Source: Harmonia axyridis (taxonomy: Eukaryota > Arthropoda > Insecta > Coleoptera > Coccinellidae). Taken from it: 64,000 bases of DNA. The DNA is taken from positions 24,489,501-24,553,500 of the forward strand of contig NC_059508.1 of assembly GCF_914767665.1 (NCBI RefSeq). Reading direction: 5' to 3'. Of this stretch, positions 48,501 through 61,954 are shown in pieces (position 1 is the first letter of the stretch; each line of letters opens with the position of its first letter). The translations under genes were made by a program, and so were the position numbers. A model generated the notes under the pieces. It was given only the letters and a program-made list of their open reading frames with translations. It had not been told where the DNA came from and ran no database searches.

Positions 48501-48894
48501 TTGCACAGGGACGAAAGCTTGACACACGTGTCTATGGAAACCACATTGGTATAAGGGACTGTTCTTATTCCCTTCTTTCTGTATAATGATCAATTATCCA
48601 AGTAAGCCATTCCACATTGTTGATTTTCTTGGACTCGGATGACACGCAGGTAGCTATTATCTTTTACGTGGTAAGATCAATTGCTGCTGTAACCACAAAT
48701 GCACGACTGACTTCTGTTGTTGATTTCATTTGTTTGTTATTTCCTTTAATGTTTCTCATTCTAACACTTTTCATCGTATTGCACAGGGACGAAAGCTTGA
48801 CACGCGTGTCTATGGAAAACACTTTGGTATAAGGGACTGTTCTTATTCCCTTCTTTTTGTTTAATGAACAATTATCCAAGTAAGCCGTTCCACA
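45587..48894. repeat. Module S copy 5, contracted
   Basis: Units at 45587, 45865, 46143, 46421, 46699, 46949 and 47227 match S copy 4 at offset 7,474. Then 47505 and 47783 are both of the 40862 type (TTGTTGATTATC with CTGCAACC), followed by 48061, 48339 and 48617 at offset 6,643. Between 47227 and 48061 the copy is 831 bp shorter than copy 4, that is, three monomers net. The first breakpoint lies in the GTATAAGGGACTGTTCTTA stretch near 47438-47456. Confidence 0.88.
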
Positions 48895-50284
48895 TTGTTG
48901 ATTTTCTTGGGCTCGGATGTCACGCAGGTAGCTGTAATCTCCCACGTGGTAAGGTCAATTGCTGCTGTAACCACGAATGCACGACTGACTTCTGTTGTTG
49001 ATTTCATTCGTTTGTTATTTTCTTCAATGATTCTCATTCTAACACTTTTCATCGTATTGCACAGGGACGAAAGCTTGACACGCGTGTCTAAGGAAACCAC
49101 TTTGGTATAAGGGACTGTTCTTATTCCCTTCTTTTTGTTTAATGAACAATTATCCAAGTAAGCCATTCCACATTGTTGATTTTCTTGGACTCGGATGTCA
49201 CGCAGGTAGCTATAATCTCCCACGTGGTGAGGTCAATTGCTGCTGTAACCACAAATGCACGACTGACTTCTGTTGTTGATTTCATTCGTTTGTTGTTTTC
49301 TTCAATGATTCTCATTCTAACACTTTTCATCGTATTGCACAGGGACGAAAGCTTGACACGCGTGTCTAAGGAAACCACTTTGGTATAAGGGACTGTTCTT
49401 ATTCCCTTCTTTTTGTTTAATGAACAATTATCCAAGTAAGCCGTTCCACATTGTTGATTTTCTTGGGCTCGGATGTCACGCAGGTAGCTGTAATCTCCCA
49501 CGTGGTAAGGTCAATTGCTGCTGTAACCACGAATGCACGACTGACTTCTGTTGTTGATTTCATTCGTTTGTTATTTTCTTCAATGATTCTCATTCTAACA
49601 CTTTTCATCGTATTGCACAGGGACGAAAGCTAGACACGCGTGTCTAAGGAAACCACTTTGGTATAAGGGACTGTTCTTATTCCCTTCTTTTTGTTTAATG
49701 AACAATTATCCAAGTAAGCCATTCCACATTGTTGATTTTCTTGGACTCGGATGTCACGCAGGTAGCTATAATCTCCCACGTGGTGAGGTCAATTGCTGCT
49801 GTAACCACAAATGCACGACTGACTTCTGTTGTTGATTTCATTCGTTTGTTATTTTCTTCAATGTTTCTCATTCTAACACTTTTCATCGTAATGCACAGGA
49901 ACGAAAGCTTGACACACGTGTCTATGGAAACCACATTGGTATAAGGGACTGCTCTTCTTCCCTTTTTTCTTTTTGATGAACAATTATCCAAGTAAGCCAT
50001 TCCACATTGTTGATTTTCTTGGACTCGGATGTCACGCAGGTAGCTATAATCTTTTACGTGGTAAGGTCAATTGCTGCTGTAACCACAAATGCACGACTGA
50101 CTTCTGTTGTTGATTTCATTTGTTTGTTATTTCCTTTAATGTTTCTCATTCTAACACTTTTCATCGTATTGCACAGCGACGAAAGCTTGACACGCGTGTC
50201 TAAGGAAACCACTTTGGTATAAGGGACTGTTCTTATTCCCTTCTTTTTGTTTAATGAACAATTATCCAAGTAAGCAATTCCACA
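48895..50284. repeat. Linker monomers of T type
   Basis: Units at 48895, 49173, 49451, 49729 and 50007 resemble 16584, 16862, 17140, 17418 and 17696 of module T in order, including GCTAGACACG at 49631 and CAGGAACG in the 49729 unit. The 50007 unit is a chimera with a TTTTACGTGG front. Its CACAGCGACG mark otherwise appears at 37005. Confidence 0.83.
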
Positions 50285-53063
50285 TTGTTGATTTTCTTGG
50301 ACTCGGATGTCACGCCGGTAGCTATAATCTCCCACGTGGTAAGGTCAATTGCTGCTGTAACCACAAATGCACGACTGACTTCTGTTGTTGATTTCATTTG
50401 TTTGTTATTTCCTTTAATGTTTCTCATTCTAACACTTTTCATCGTATTGCACAGGGACGAAAGCTTGACACGCGTGTCTAAGGAAAACACTTTGGTATAA
50501 GGGACTGTTCTTATTCCCTTCTTTTTGTTTAATGAACAATTATCCAAGTAAGCCGTTCCACATTGTTGATTTTCTTGGGCTCGGATGTCACGCAGGTAGC
50601 TGTAATCTCCCACGTGGTAAGGTCAATTGCTGCTGTAACCACGAATGCACGACTGACTTCTGTTGTTGATTTCATTCGTTTGTTATTTTCTTCAATGATT
50701 CTCATTCTAACACTTTTCATCGTATTGCACAGGGACGAAAGCTTGACACGCGTGTCTAAGGAAACCACTTTGGTATAAGGGACTGTTCTTATTCCCTTCT
50801 TTTTGTTTAATGAACAATTATCCAAGTAAGCCATTCCACATTGTTGATTTTCTTGGACTCGGATGTCACGCAGGTAGCTATAATCTCCCACGTGGTGAGG
50901 TCAATTGCTGCTGTAACCACAAATGCACGACTGACTTCTGTTGTTGATCTCATTCGTTTGTTATTTTCTTCAATGATTCTCATTCTAACACTTTTCATCG
51001 TATTGCACAGGGACGAAAGCTTGACACGCGTGTCTAAGGAAACCACTTTGGTATAAGGGACTGTTCTTATTCCCTTCTTTTTGTTTAATGAACAATTATC
51101 CAAGTAAGCCGTTCCACATTGTTGATTTTCTTGGGCTCGGATGTCACGCAGGTAGCTGTAATCTCCCACGTGGTAAGGTCAATTGCTGCTGTAACCACGA
51201 ATGCACGACTGACTTCTGTTGTTGATTTCATTCGTTTGTTATTTTCTTCAATGATTCTCATTCTAACACTTTTCATCGTATTGCACAGGGACGAAAGCTA
51301 GACACGCGTGTCTAAGGAAACCACTTTGGTATAAGGGACTGTTCTTATTCCCTTCTTTTTGTTTAATGAACAATTATCCAAGTAAGCCATTCCACATTGT
51401 TGATTTTCTTGGACTCGGATGTCACGCAGGTAGCTATAATCTCCCACGTGGTGAGGTCAATTGCTGCTGTAACCACAAATGCACGACTGACTTCTGTTGT
51501 TGATTTCATTCGTTTGTTATTTTCTTCAATGTTTCTCATTCTAACACTTTTCATCGTAATGCACAGGAACGAAAGCTTGACACACGTGTCTATGGAAACC
51601 ACATTGGTATAAGGGACTGCTCTTCTTCCCTTTTTTCATTTTGATGAACAATTATCCAAGTAAGCCATTCCACATTGTTGATTTTCTTGGACTCGGATGT
51701 CACGCAGGTAGCTATAATCTCCCACGTGGTGAGGTCAATTGCTGCTGTAACCACAAATGCACGACTGACTTCTGTTGTTGATCTCATTCGTTTGTTATTT
51801 TCTTCAATGATTCTCATTCTAACACTTTTCATCGTATTGCACAGGGACGAAAGCTTGACACGCGTGTCTAAGGAAACCACTTTGGTATAAGGGACTGTTC
51901 TTATTCCCTTTTTTTTGTTTAATGAACAATTATCCAAGTAAGCCGTTCCACATTGTTGATTTTCCTGGCTCGGATGTCACGCAGGTAGCTGTAATCTCCC
52001 ACGTGGTAAGGTCAATTGCTGCTGTAACCACGAATGCACGACTGACTTCTGTTGTTGATTTCATTAGTTTGTTATTTTCTTCAATGATTCTCATTCTAAC
52101 ACTTTTCATCGTATTGCACAGGGACGAAAGCTAGACACGCGTGTCTAAGGAAACCACTTTGGTGTAAGGGACTGTTCTTATTCCCTTCTTTTTGTTTAAT
52201 GAACAATTATCCAAGTAAGCCATTCCACATTGTTGATTTTCTTGGACTCGGATGTCACGCAGGTAGCTATAATCTCCCACGTGGTGAGGTCAATTGCTGC
52301 TGTAACCACAAATGCACGACTGACTTCTGTTGTTGATTTCATTTGTTTGTTATTTCCTTCTATGTTTCTCATTCTAACACTTTTCATCGTATTGCACAGG
52401 GACGAAAGCTTGACACGCGTGTCTAAGGAAACCACTTTGATATAAGGGACTGTTCTTATTCCCTTCGTTTTGTTCAATCAACAATTATCCAAGTAAGCCA
52501 TTCCACATTGTTGATTTTCTTGGACTCGAATGTCACGCAGGTAGCTATAATCTCCCACGTGGTAAGGTCAATTGCTGCTGTAACCACAAATGCACGACTG
52601 ACTTCTGTTGTTGATTTCATTTGTTTGTTATTTCCTTCTATGTTTCTCATTCTAACACTTTTCATCGTATTGCACAGGGACGAAAGCTTGACACGCGTGT
52701 CTAAGAAAACCACTTTGGTATAAGGGACTGTTCTTATTCCCTTCGTTTTGTTTAATGAACAATTATCCAAGTAAGCCATTCCACATTGTTGCTTTTCTTG
52801 AACTCGGATGTCACGCAGGTAGCTATAATCTCCCACGTGGTAAGGTCAATTGCTGCTGTAACCACAAATGCACGACTGACTTCTGTTGTTGATTTCATTT
52901 GTTTGTTATTTCCTTTAATGTTTCTCATTCTAACACTTTTCATCGTATTGCACAGGGACGAAAGCTTGACACGCGTGTCTAAGGAAACCACTTTGGTATA
53001 AGGGACTGTTCTTATTCCCTTCTTTTTGTTTAATGAACAATTATCCAAGTAAGCAATTCCACA
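50285..53063. repeat. 10-mer higher-order repeat, 2,779 bp, copy 1
   Basis: Landmarks at 50285, 50563, 50841, 51119, 51397, 51675, about 51953, 52230, 52508 and 52786. Every unit recurs 2,779 bp later. The unit at about 51953 has TTTTCCTGGCTCGG, one base shorter than TTTTCTTGGGCTCGG, which gives 277-bp spacing and accounts for 2,779 in place of 2,780. Three units carry GATCTCATTCG or TTTCATTAGTTTG marks. The one clear difference I saw between copies is TTTTTTCATTTTG near 51635. Confidence 0.93.
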
Positions 53064-55842
53064 TTGTTGATTTTCTTGGACTCGGATGTCACGCCGGTAG
53101 CTATAATCTCCCACGTGGTAAGGTCAATTGCTGCTGTAACCACAAATGCACGACTGACTTCTGTTGTTGATTTCATTTGTTTGTTATTTCCTTTAATGTT
53201 TCTCATTCTAACACTTTTCATCGTATTGCACAGGGACGAAAGCTTGACACGCGTGTCTAAGGAAAACACTTTGGTATAAGGGACTGTTCTTATTCCCTTC
53301 TTTTTGTTTAATGAACAATTATCCAAGTAAGCCGTTCCACATTGTTGATTTTCTTGGGCTCGGATGTCACGCAGGTAGCTGTAATCTCCCACGTGGTAAG
53401 GTCAATTGCTGCTGTAACCACGAATGCACGACTGACTTCTGTTGTTGATTTCATTCGTTTGTTATTTTCTTCAATGATTCTCATTCTAACACTTTTCATC
53501 GTATTGCACAGGGACGAAAGCTTGACACGCGTGTCTAAGGAAACCACTTTGGTATAAGGGACTGTTCTTATTCCCTTCTTTTTGTTTAATGAACAATTAT
53601 CCAAGTAAGCCATTCCACATTGTTGATTTTCTTGGACTCGGATGTCACGCAGGTAGCTATAATCTCCCACGTGGTGAGGTCAATTGCTGCTGTAACCACA
53701 AATGCACGACTGACTTCTGTTGTTGATCTCATTCGTTTGTTATTTTCTTCAATGATTCTCATTCTAACACTTTTCATCGTATTGCACAGGGACGAAAGCT
53801 TGACACGCGTGTCTAAGGAAACCACTTTGGTATAAGGGACTGTTCTTATTCCCTTCTTTTTGTTTAATGAACAATTATCCAAGTAAGCCGTTCCACATTG
53901 TTGATTTTCTTGGGCTCGGATGTCACGCAGGTAGCTGTAATCTCCCACGTGGTAAGGTCAATTGCTGCTGTAACCACGAATGCACGACTGACTTCTGTTG
54001 TTGATTTCATTCGTTTGTTATTTTCTTCAATGATTCTCATTCTAACACTTTTCATCGTATTGCACAGGGACGAAAGCTAGACACGTGTGTCTAAGGAAAC
54101 CACTTTGGTATAAGGGACTGTTCTTATTCCCTTCTTTTTGTTTAATGAACAATTATCCAAGTAAGCCATTCCACATTGTTGATTTTCTTGGACTCGGATG
54201 TCACGCAGGTAGCTATAATCTCCCACGTGGTGAGGTCAATTGCTGCTGTAACCACAAATGCACGACTGACTTCTGTTGTTGATTTCATTCGTTTGTTATT
54301 TTCTTCAATGTTTCTCATTCTAACACTTTTCATCGTAATGCACAGGAACGAAAGCTTGACACACGTGTCTATGGAAACCACATTGGTATAAGGGACTGCT
54401 CTTCTTCCCTTTTTTCTTTTTGATGAACAATTATCCAAGTAAGCCATTCCACATTGTTGATTTTCTTGGACTCGGATGTCACGCAGGTAGCTATAATCTC
54501 CCACGTGGTGAGGTCAATTGCTGCTGTAACCACAAATGCACGACTGACTTCTGTTGTTGATCTCATTCGTTTGTTATTTTCTTCAATGATTCTCATTCTA
54601 ACACTTTTCATCGTATTGCACAGGGACGAAAGCTTGACACGCGTGTCTAAGGAAACCACTTTGGTATAAGGGACTGTTCTTATTCCCTTTTTTTTGTTTA
54701 ATGAACAATTATCCAAGTAAGCCGTTCCACATTGTTGATTTTCCTGGCTCGGATGTCACGCAGGTAGCTGTAATCTCCCACGTGGTAAGGTCAATTGCTG
54801 CTGTAACCACGAATGCACGACTGACTTCTGTTGTTGATTTCATTAGTTTGTTATTTTCTTCAATGATTCTCATTCTAACACTTTTCATCGTATTGCACAG
54901 GGACGAAAGCTAGACACGCGTGTCTAAGGAAACCACTTTGGTGTAAGGGACTGTTCTTATTCCCTTCTTTTTGTTTAATGAACAATTATCCAAGTAAGCC
55001 ATTCCACATTGTTGATTTTCTTGGACTCGGATGTCACGCAGGTAGCTATAATCTCCCACGTGGTGAGGTCAATTGCTGCTGTAACCACAAATGCACGACT
55101 GACTTCTGTTGTTGATTTCATTTGTTTGTTATTTCCTTCTATGTTTCTCATTCTAACACTTTTCATCGTATTGCACAGGGACGAAAGCTTGACACGCGTG
55201 TCTAAGGAAACCACTTTGATATAAGGGACTGTTCTTATTCCCTTCGTTTTGTTCAATCAACAATTATCCAAGTAAGCCATTCCACATTGTTGATTTTCTT
55301 GGACTCGAATGTCACGCAGGTAGCTATAATCTCCCACGTGGTAAGGTCAATTGCTGCTGTAACCACAAATGCACGACTGACTTCTGTTGTTGATTTCATT
55401 TGTTTGTTATTTCCTTCTATGTTTCTCATTCTAACACTTTTCATCGTATTGCACAGGGACGAAAGCTTGACACGCGTGTCTAAGAAAACCACTTTGGTAT
55501 AAGGGACTGTTCTTATTCCCTTCGTTTTGTTTAATGAACAATTATCCAAGTAAGCCATTCCACATTGTTGCTTTTCTTGAACTCGGATGTCACGCAGGTA
55601 GCTATAATCTCCCACGTGGTAAGGTCAATTGCTGCTGTAACCACAAATGCACGACTGACTTCTGTTGTTGATTTCATTTGTTTGTTATTTCCTTTAATGT
55701 TTCTCATTCTAACACTTTTCATCGTATTGCACAGGGACGAAAGCTTGACACGCGTGTCTAAGGAAACCACTTTGGTATAAGGGACTGTTCTTATTCCCTT
55801 CTTTTTGTTTAATGAACAATTATCCAAGTAAGCAATTCCACA
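53064..55842. repeat. 10-mer higher-order repeat, copy 2
   Basis: Landmarks at 53064, 53342, 53620, 53898, 54176, 54454, about 54732, 55009, 55287 and 55565 match copy 1 at offset 2,779. The 54078 palindrome has CACGTGTG where copy 1 has CACGCGTG. Both copies share CACTTTGATATAAGG at 52440 and 55219, which is absent from the later 5-mer and 6-mer repeats. The last four units also form the start of the 11-mer series, so the two HOR levels overlap. Confidence 0.92.
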
Positions 55843-57787
55843 TTGTTGATTTTCTTGGACTCGGATGTCACGCCGGTAGCTATAATCTCCCACGTGGTAA
55901 GGTCAATTGCTGCTGTAACCACAAATGCACGACTGACTTCTGTTGTTGATTTCATTTGTTTGTTATTTCCTTTAATGTTTCTCATTCTAACACTTTTCAT
56001 CGTATTGCACAGGGACGAAAGCTTGACACGCGTGTCTAAGGAAACCACTTTGGTATAAGGGACTGTTCTTATTCCCTTCGTTTTGTTTAATGAACAATTA
56101 TCCAAGTGAGCCGTTCCACATTGTTGATTTTCTTGGACTCGGATGTCACGCAGGTAGCTGTAATCTCCCACGTGGTAAGGTCAATTGCTGCTGTAACCAC
56201 GAATGCACGACTGACTTCTGTTGTTGATTTCATTCGTTTGTTATTTTCTTCAATGATTCTCATTCTAACACTTTTCATCGTATTGCACAGGGACGAAAGC
56301 TTGACACGCGTGTCTAAGGAAACCACTTTGGTATAAGGGACTGTTCTTATTCCCTATTTTTTGTTTAATGAACAATTATCCAAGTAAGCCGTTCCACATT
56401 GTTGATTTTCCTGGCTCGGATGTCACGCAGGTAGCTGTAATCTCCCACGTGGTAAGGTCAATTGCTGCTGTAACCACGAATGCACGACTGACTTCTGTTG
56501 TTGATTTCATTAGTTTGTTATTTTCTTCAATGTTTCTCATTCTAACACTTTTCATCGTATTGCACAGGGACGAAAGCTAGACACGCGTGTCTAAGGAAAC
56601 CACTTTGGTGTAAGGGACTGTTCTTATTCCCTTCTTTTTGTTTAATGAACAATTATCCAAGTAAGCCATTCCACATTGTTGATTTTCTTGGACTCGGATG
56701 TCACGCAGGTAGCTATAATCTCCCACGTGGTGAGGTCAATTGCTGCTGTAACCACAAATGCACGACTGACTTCTGTTGTTGATTTCATTTGTTTGTTATT
56801 TCCTTCTATGTTTCTCATTCTAACACTTTTCATCGTATTGCACAGGGACGAAAGCTTGACACGCGTGTCTAAGGAAACCACTTTGGTATAAGGGACTGTT
56901 CTTATTCCCTTCGTTTTGTTCAATCAACAATTATCCAAGTAAGCCATTCCACATTGTTGATTTTCTTGGACTCGAATGTCACGCAGGTAGCTATAATCTC
57001 CCACGTGGTAAGGTCAATTGCTGCTGTAACCACAAATGCACGACTGACTTCTGTTGTTGATTTCATTTGTTTGTTATTTCCTTCTATGTTTCTCATTCTA
57101 ACACTTTTCATCGTATTGCACAGGGACGAAAGCTTGACACGCGTGTCTAAGAAAACCACTTTGGTATAAGGGACTGTTCTTATTCCCTTCGTTTTGTTTA
57201 ATGAACAATTATCCAAGTAAGCCATTCCACATTGTTGCTTTTCTTGAACTCGGATGTCACGCAGGTAGCTATAATCTCCCACGTGGTAAGGTCAATTGCT
57301 GCTGTAACCACAAATGCACGACTGACTTCTGTTGTTGATTTCATTTGTTTGTTATTTCCTTTAATGTTTCTCATTCTAACACTTTTCATCGTATTGCACA
57401 GGGACGAAAGCTTGACACGCGTGTCTAAGGAAACCACTTTGGTATAAGGGACTGTTCTTATTCCCTTCGTTTTGTTTAATGAACAATTATCCAAGTGAGC
57501 CGTTCCACATTGTTGATTTTCTTGGGCTCGGATGTCACGCAGGTAGCTGTAATCTCCCACGTGGTAAGGTCAATTGCTGCTGTAACCACGAATGCACGAC
57601 TGACTTCTGTTGTTGATTTCATTCGTTTGTTATTTTCTTCAATGATTCTCATTCTAACACTTTTCATCGTATTGCACAGGGACGAAAGCTTGACACGCGT
57701 GTCTAAGGAAACCACTTTGGTATAAGGGACTGTTCTTATTCCCTTCTTTTTGTTTAATGAACAATTATCCAAGTAAGCCGTTCCACA
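54732..57787. repeat. 11-mer higher-order repeat (6-mer + 5-mer), 3,056 bp, copy 1
   Basis: Monomer types A-B-C-D-E-F are at about 54732, 55009, 55287, 55565, 55843 and 56121, followed by A-B-C-D-F at about 56399, 56676, 56954, 57232 and 57510. A is the one-base-short CCTGGCTCGG unit with the 16-bp palindrome; C has CTCGAATGTCACG; D has TTGTTGCTTTTC; E has CACGCCGGTAG; F is preceded by AAGTGAGCCGTT. The 5-mer differs from the 6-mer only by lacking E. The series repeats 3,056 bp downstream. Confidence 0.93.
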
Positions 57788-60700
57788 TTGTTGATTTTCC
57801 TGGCTCGGATGTCACGCAGGTAGCTGTAATCTCCCACGTGGTAAGGTCAATTGCTGCTGTAACCACGAATGCACGACTGACTTCTGTTGTTGATTTCATT
57901 AGTTTGTTATTTTCTTCAATGATTCTCATTCTAACACTTTTCATCGTATTGCACAGGGACGAAAGCTAGACACGCGTGTCTAAGGAAACCACTTTGGTGT
58001 AAGGGACTGTTCTTATTCCCTTCTTTTTGTTTAATGAACAATTATCCAAGTAAGCCATTCCACATTGTTGATTTTCTTGGACTCGGATGTCACGCAGGTA
58101 GCTATAATCTCCCACGTGGTGAGGTCAATTGCTGCTGTAACCACAAATGCACGACTGACTTCTGTTGTTGATTTCATTTGTTTGTTATTTCCTTCTATGT
58201 TTCTCATTCTAACACTTTTCATCGTATTGCACAGGGACGAAAGCTTGACACGCGTGTCTAAGGAAACCACTTTGGTATAAGGGACTGTTCTTATTCCCTT
58301 CGTTTTGTTCAATCAACAATTATCCAAGTAAGCCATTCCACATTGTTGATTTTCTTGGACTCGAATGTCACGCAGGTAGCTATAATCTCCCACGTGGTAA
58401 GGTCAATTGCTGCTGTAACCACAAATGCACGACTGACTTCTGTTGTTGATTTCATTTGTTTGTTATTTCCTTCTATGTTTCTCATTCTAACACTTTTCAT
58501 CGTATTGCACAGGGACGAAAGCTTGACACGCGTGTCTAAGAAAACCACTTTGGTATAAGGGACTGTTCTTATTCCCTTCGTTTTGTTTAATGAACAATTA
58601 TCCAAGTAAGCCATTCCACATTGTTGCTTTTCTTGAACTCGGATGTCACGCAGGTAGCTATAATCTCCCACGTGGTAAGGTCAATTGCTGCTGTAACCAC
58701 AAATGCACGACTGACTTCTGTTGTTGATTTCATTTGTTTGTTATTTCCTTTAATGTTTCTCATTCTAACACTTTTCATCGTATTGCACAGGGACGAAAGC
58801 TTGACACGCGTGTCTAAGGAAACCACTTTGGTATAAGGGACTGTTCTTATTCCCTTCGTTTTGTTTAATGAACAATTATCCAAGTAAGCAATTCCACATT
58901 GTTGATTTTCTTGGACACGGATGTCACGCCGGTAGCTATAATCTCCCACGTGGTAAGGTCAATTGCTGCTGTAACCACAAATGCACGACTGACTTCTGTT
59001 GTTGATTTCATTTGTTTGTTATTTCCTTTTATGTTTCTCATTCTAACACTTTTCATCGTATTGCACAGGGACGAAAGCTTGACACGCGTGTCTAAGGAAA
59101 CCACTTTGGTATAAGGGACTGTTCTTATTCCCTTCGTTTTGTTTAATGAACAATTATCCAAGTGAGCCGTTCCACATTGTTGATTTTCTTGGGCTCGGAT
59201 GTCACGCAGGTAGCTGTAATCTCCCACGTGGTAAGGTCAATTGCTGCTGTAACCACGAATGCACGACTGACTTCTGTTGTTGATTTCATTCGTTTGTTAT
59301 TTTCTTCAATGATTCTCATTCTAACACTTTTCATCGTATTGCACAGGGACGAAAGCTTGACACGCGTGTCTAAGGAAACCACTTTGGTATAAGGGACTGT
59401 TCTTATTCCCTTCTTTTTGTTTAATGAACAATTATCCAAGTAAGCCGTTCCACATTGTTGATTTTCCTGGCTCGGATGTCACGCAGGTAGCTGTAATCTC
59501 CCACGTGGTAAGGTCAATTGCTGCTGTAACCACGAATGCACGACTGACTTCTGTTGTTGATTTCATTAGTTTGTTATTTTCTTCAATGATTCTCATTCTA
59601 ACACTTTTCATCGTATTGCACAGGGACGAAAGCTAGACACGCGTGTCTAAGGAAACCACTTTGGTGTAAGGGACTGTTCTTATTCCCTTCTTTTTGTTTA
59701 ATGAACAATTATCCAAGTAAGCCATTCCACATTGTTGATTTTCTTGGACTCGGATGTCACGCAGGTAGCTATAATCTCCCACGTGGTGAGGTCAATTGCT
59801 GCTGTAACCACAAATGCACGACTGACTTCTGTTGTTGATTTCATTTGTTTGTTATTTCCTTCTATGTTTCTCATTCTAACACTTTTCATCGTATTGCACA
59901 GGGACGAAAGCTTGACACGCGTGTCTAAGGAAACCACTTTGGTATAAGGGACTGTTCTTATTCCCTTCGTTTTGTTCAATCAACAATTATCCAAGTAAGC
60001 CATTCCACATTGTTGATTTTCTTGGACTCGAATGTCACGCAGGTAGCTATAATCTCCCACGTGGTAAGGTCAATTGCTGCTGTAACCACAAATGCACGAC
60101 TGACTTCTGTTGTTGATTTCATTTGTTTGTTATTTCCTTCTATGTTTCTCATTCTAACACTTTTCATCGTATTGCACAGGGACGAAAGCTTGACACGCGT
60201 GTCTAAGAAAACCACTTTGGTATAAGGGACTGTTCTTATTCCCTTCGTTTTGTTTAATGAACAATTATCCAAGTAAGCCATTCCACATTGTTGCTTTTCT
60301 TGAACTCGGATGTCACGCAGGTAGCTATAATCTCCCACATGGTAAGGTCAATTGCTGCTGTAACCACAAATGCACGACTGACTTCTGTTGTTGATTTCAT
60401 TTGTTTGTTATTTCCTTTAATGTTTCTCATTCTAACACTTTTCATCGTATTGCACAGGGACGAAAGCTTGACACGCGTGTCTAAGGAAACCACTTTGGTA
60501 TAAGGGACTGTTCTTATTCCCTTCGTTTTGTTTAATGAACAATTATCCAAGTGAGCCGTTCCACATTGTTGATTTTCTTGGGCTCGGATGTCACGCAGGT
60601 AGCTGTAATCTCCCACGTGGTAAGGTCAATTGCTGCTGTAACCACGAATGCACGACTGACTTCTGTTGTTGATTTCATTCGTTTGTTATTTTCTTCAATG

Positions 60701-60843
60701 ATTCTCATTCTAACACTTTTCATCGTATTGCACAGGGACGAAAGCTTGACACGCGTGTCTAAGGAAACCACTTTGGTATAAGGGACTGTTCTTATTCCCT
60801 TCTTTTTGTTTAATGAACAATTATCCAAGTAAGCCGTTCCACA
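57788..60843. repeat. 11-mer higher-order repeat (6-mer + 5-mer), copy 2
   Basis: The A-B-C-D-E-F and A-B-C-D-F order repeats at about 57788, 58065, 58343, 58621, 58899, about 59177, then about 59455, 59732, 60010, 60288 and about 60566. Private changes are few: TTGGACACGG and TTTTATG in the E unit at 58899, and CACATG in place of CACGTG at 60336. Such near-identity indicates very recent amplification. Confidence 0.93.
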
Positions 60844-61954
60844 TTGTTGATTTTCCTGGCTCGGATGTCACGCAGGTAGCTGTAATCTCCCACGTGGTAA
60901 GGTCAATTGCTGCTGTAACCACGAATGCACGACTGACTTCTGTTGTTGATTTCATTAGTTTGTTATTTTCTTCAATGATTCTCATTCTAACACTTTTCAT
61001 CGTATTGCACAGGGACGAAAGCTAGACACGCGTGTCTAAGGAAACCACTTTGGTGTAAGGGACTGTTCTTATTCCCTTCTCTTTGTTTAATGAACAATTA
61101 TCCAAGTAAGCCATTCCACATTGTTGATTTTCTTGGACTCGGATGTCACGCAGGTAGCTATAATCTCCCACGTGGTAAGGTCAATTGCTGCTGTAACCAC
61201 AAATGCACGACTGACTTCTGTTGTTGATTTCATTTGTTTGTTATTTCCTTCTATGTTTCTCATTCTAACACTTTTCATCGTATTGCACAGGGACGAAAGC
61301 TTGACACGCGTGTCTAAGGAAACCACTTTGGTATAAGGGACTGTTCTTATTCCCTTCGTTTTGTTCAATCAACAATTATCCAAGTAAGCCATTCCACATT
61401 GTTGATTTTCTTGGACTCGAATGTCACGCAGGTAGCTATAATCTCCCACGTGGTAAGGTCAATTGCTGCTGTAACCACAAATGCACGACTGACTTCTGTT
61501 GTTGATTTCATTTGTTTGTTATTTCCTTCTATGTTTCTCATTCTAACACTTTTCATCGTATTGCACAGGGACGAAAGCTTGACACGCGTGTCTAAGAAAA
61601 CCACTTTGGTATAAGGGACTGTTCTTATTCCCTTCGTTTTGTTTAATGAACAATTATCCAAGTAAGCCATTCCACATTGTTGCTTTACTTGAACTCGGAT
61701 GTCACGCAGGTAGCTATAATCTCCCACGTGGTAAGGTCAATTGCTGCTGTAACCACAAATGCACGACTGACTTCTGTTGTTGATTTCATTTGTTTGTTAT
61801 TTCCTTCTATGTTTCTCATTCTAACACTTTTCATCGTATTGCACAGGGACGAAAGCTTGACACGCGTGTCTAAGGCAACCACTTTGGTATAAGGGACTGT
61901 TCTTATTCCCTTCGTTTTGTTCAATCAACAATTATCCAAGTAAGCCATTCCACA
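60844..61954. repeat. Partial third 11-mer copy, array-domain edge
   Basis: Units A, B, C and D at about 60844, 61121, 61399 and 61677 continue the series. B has CTCTTTGTTTAATG and GGTAAGG where the other B units have GGTGAGG. D has TTTACTTGAAC and a TTCTATG rear in place of TTTAATG. After D the order breaks, so the homogenised tract ends here. Confidence 0.88.
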
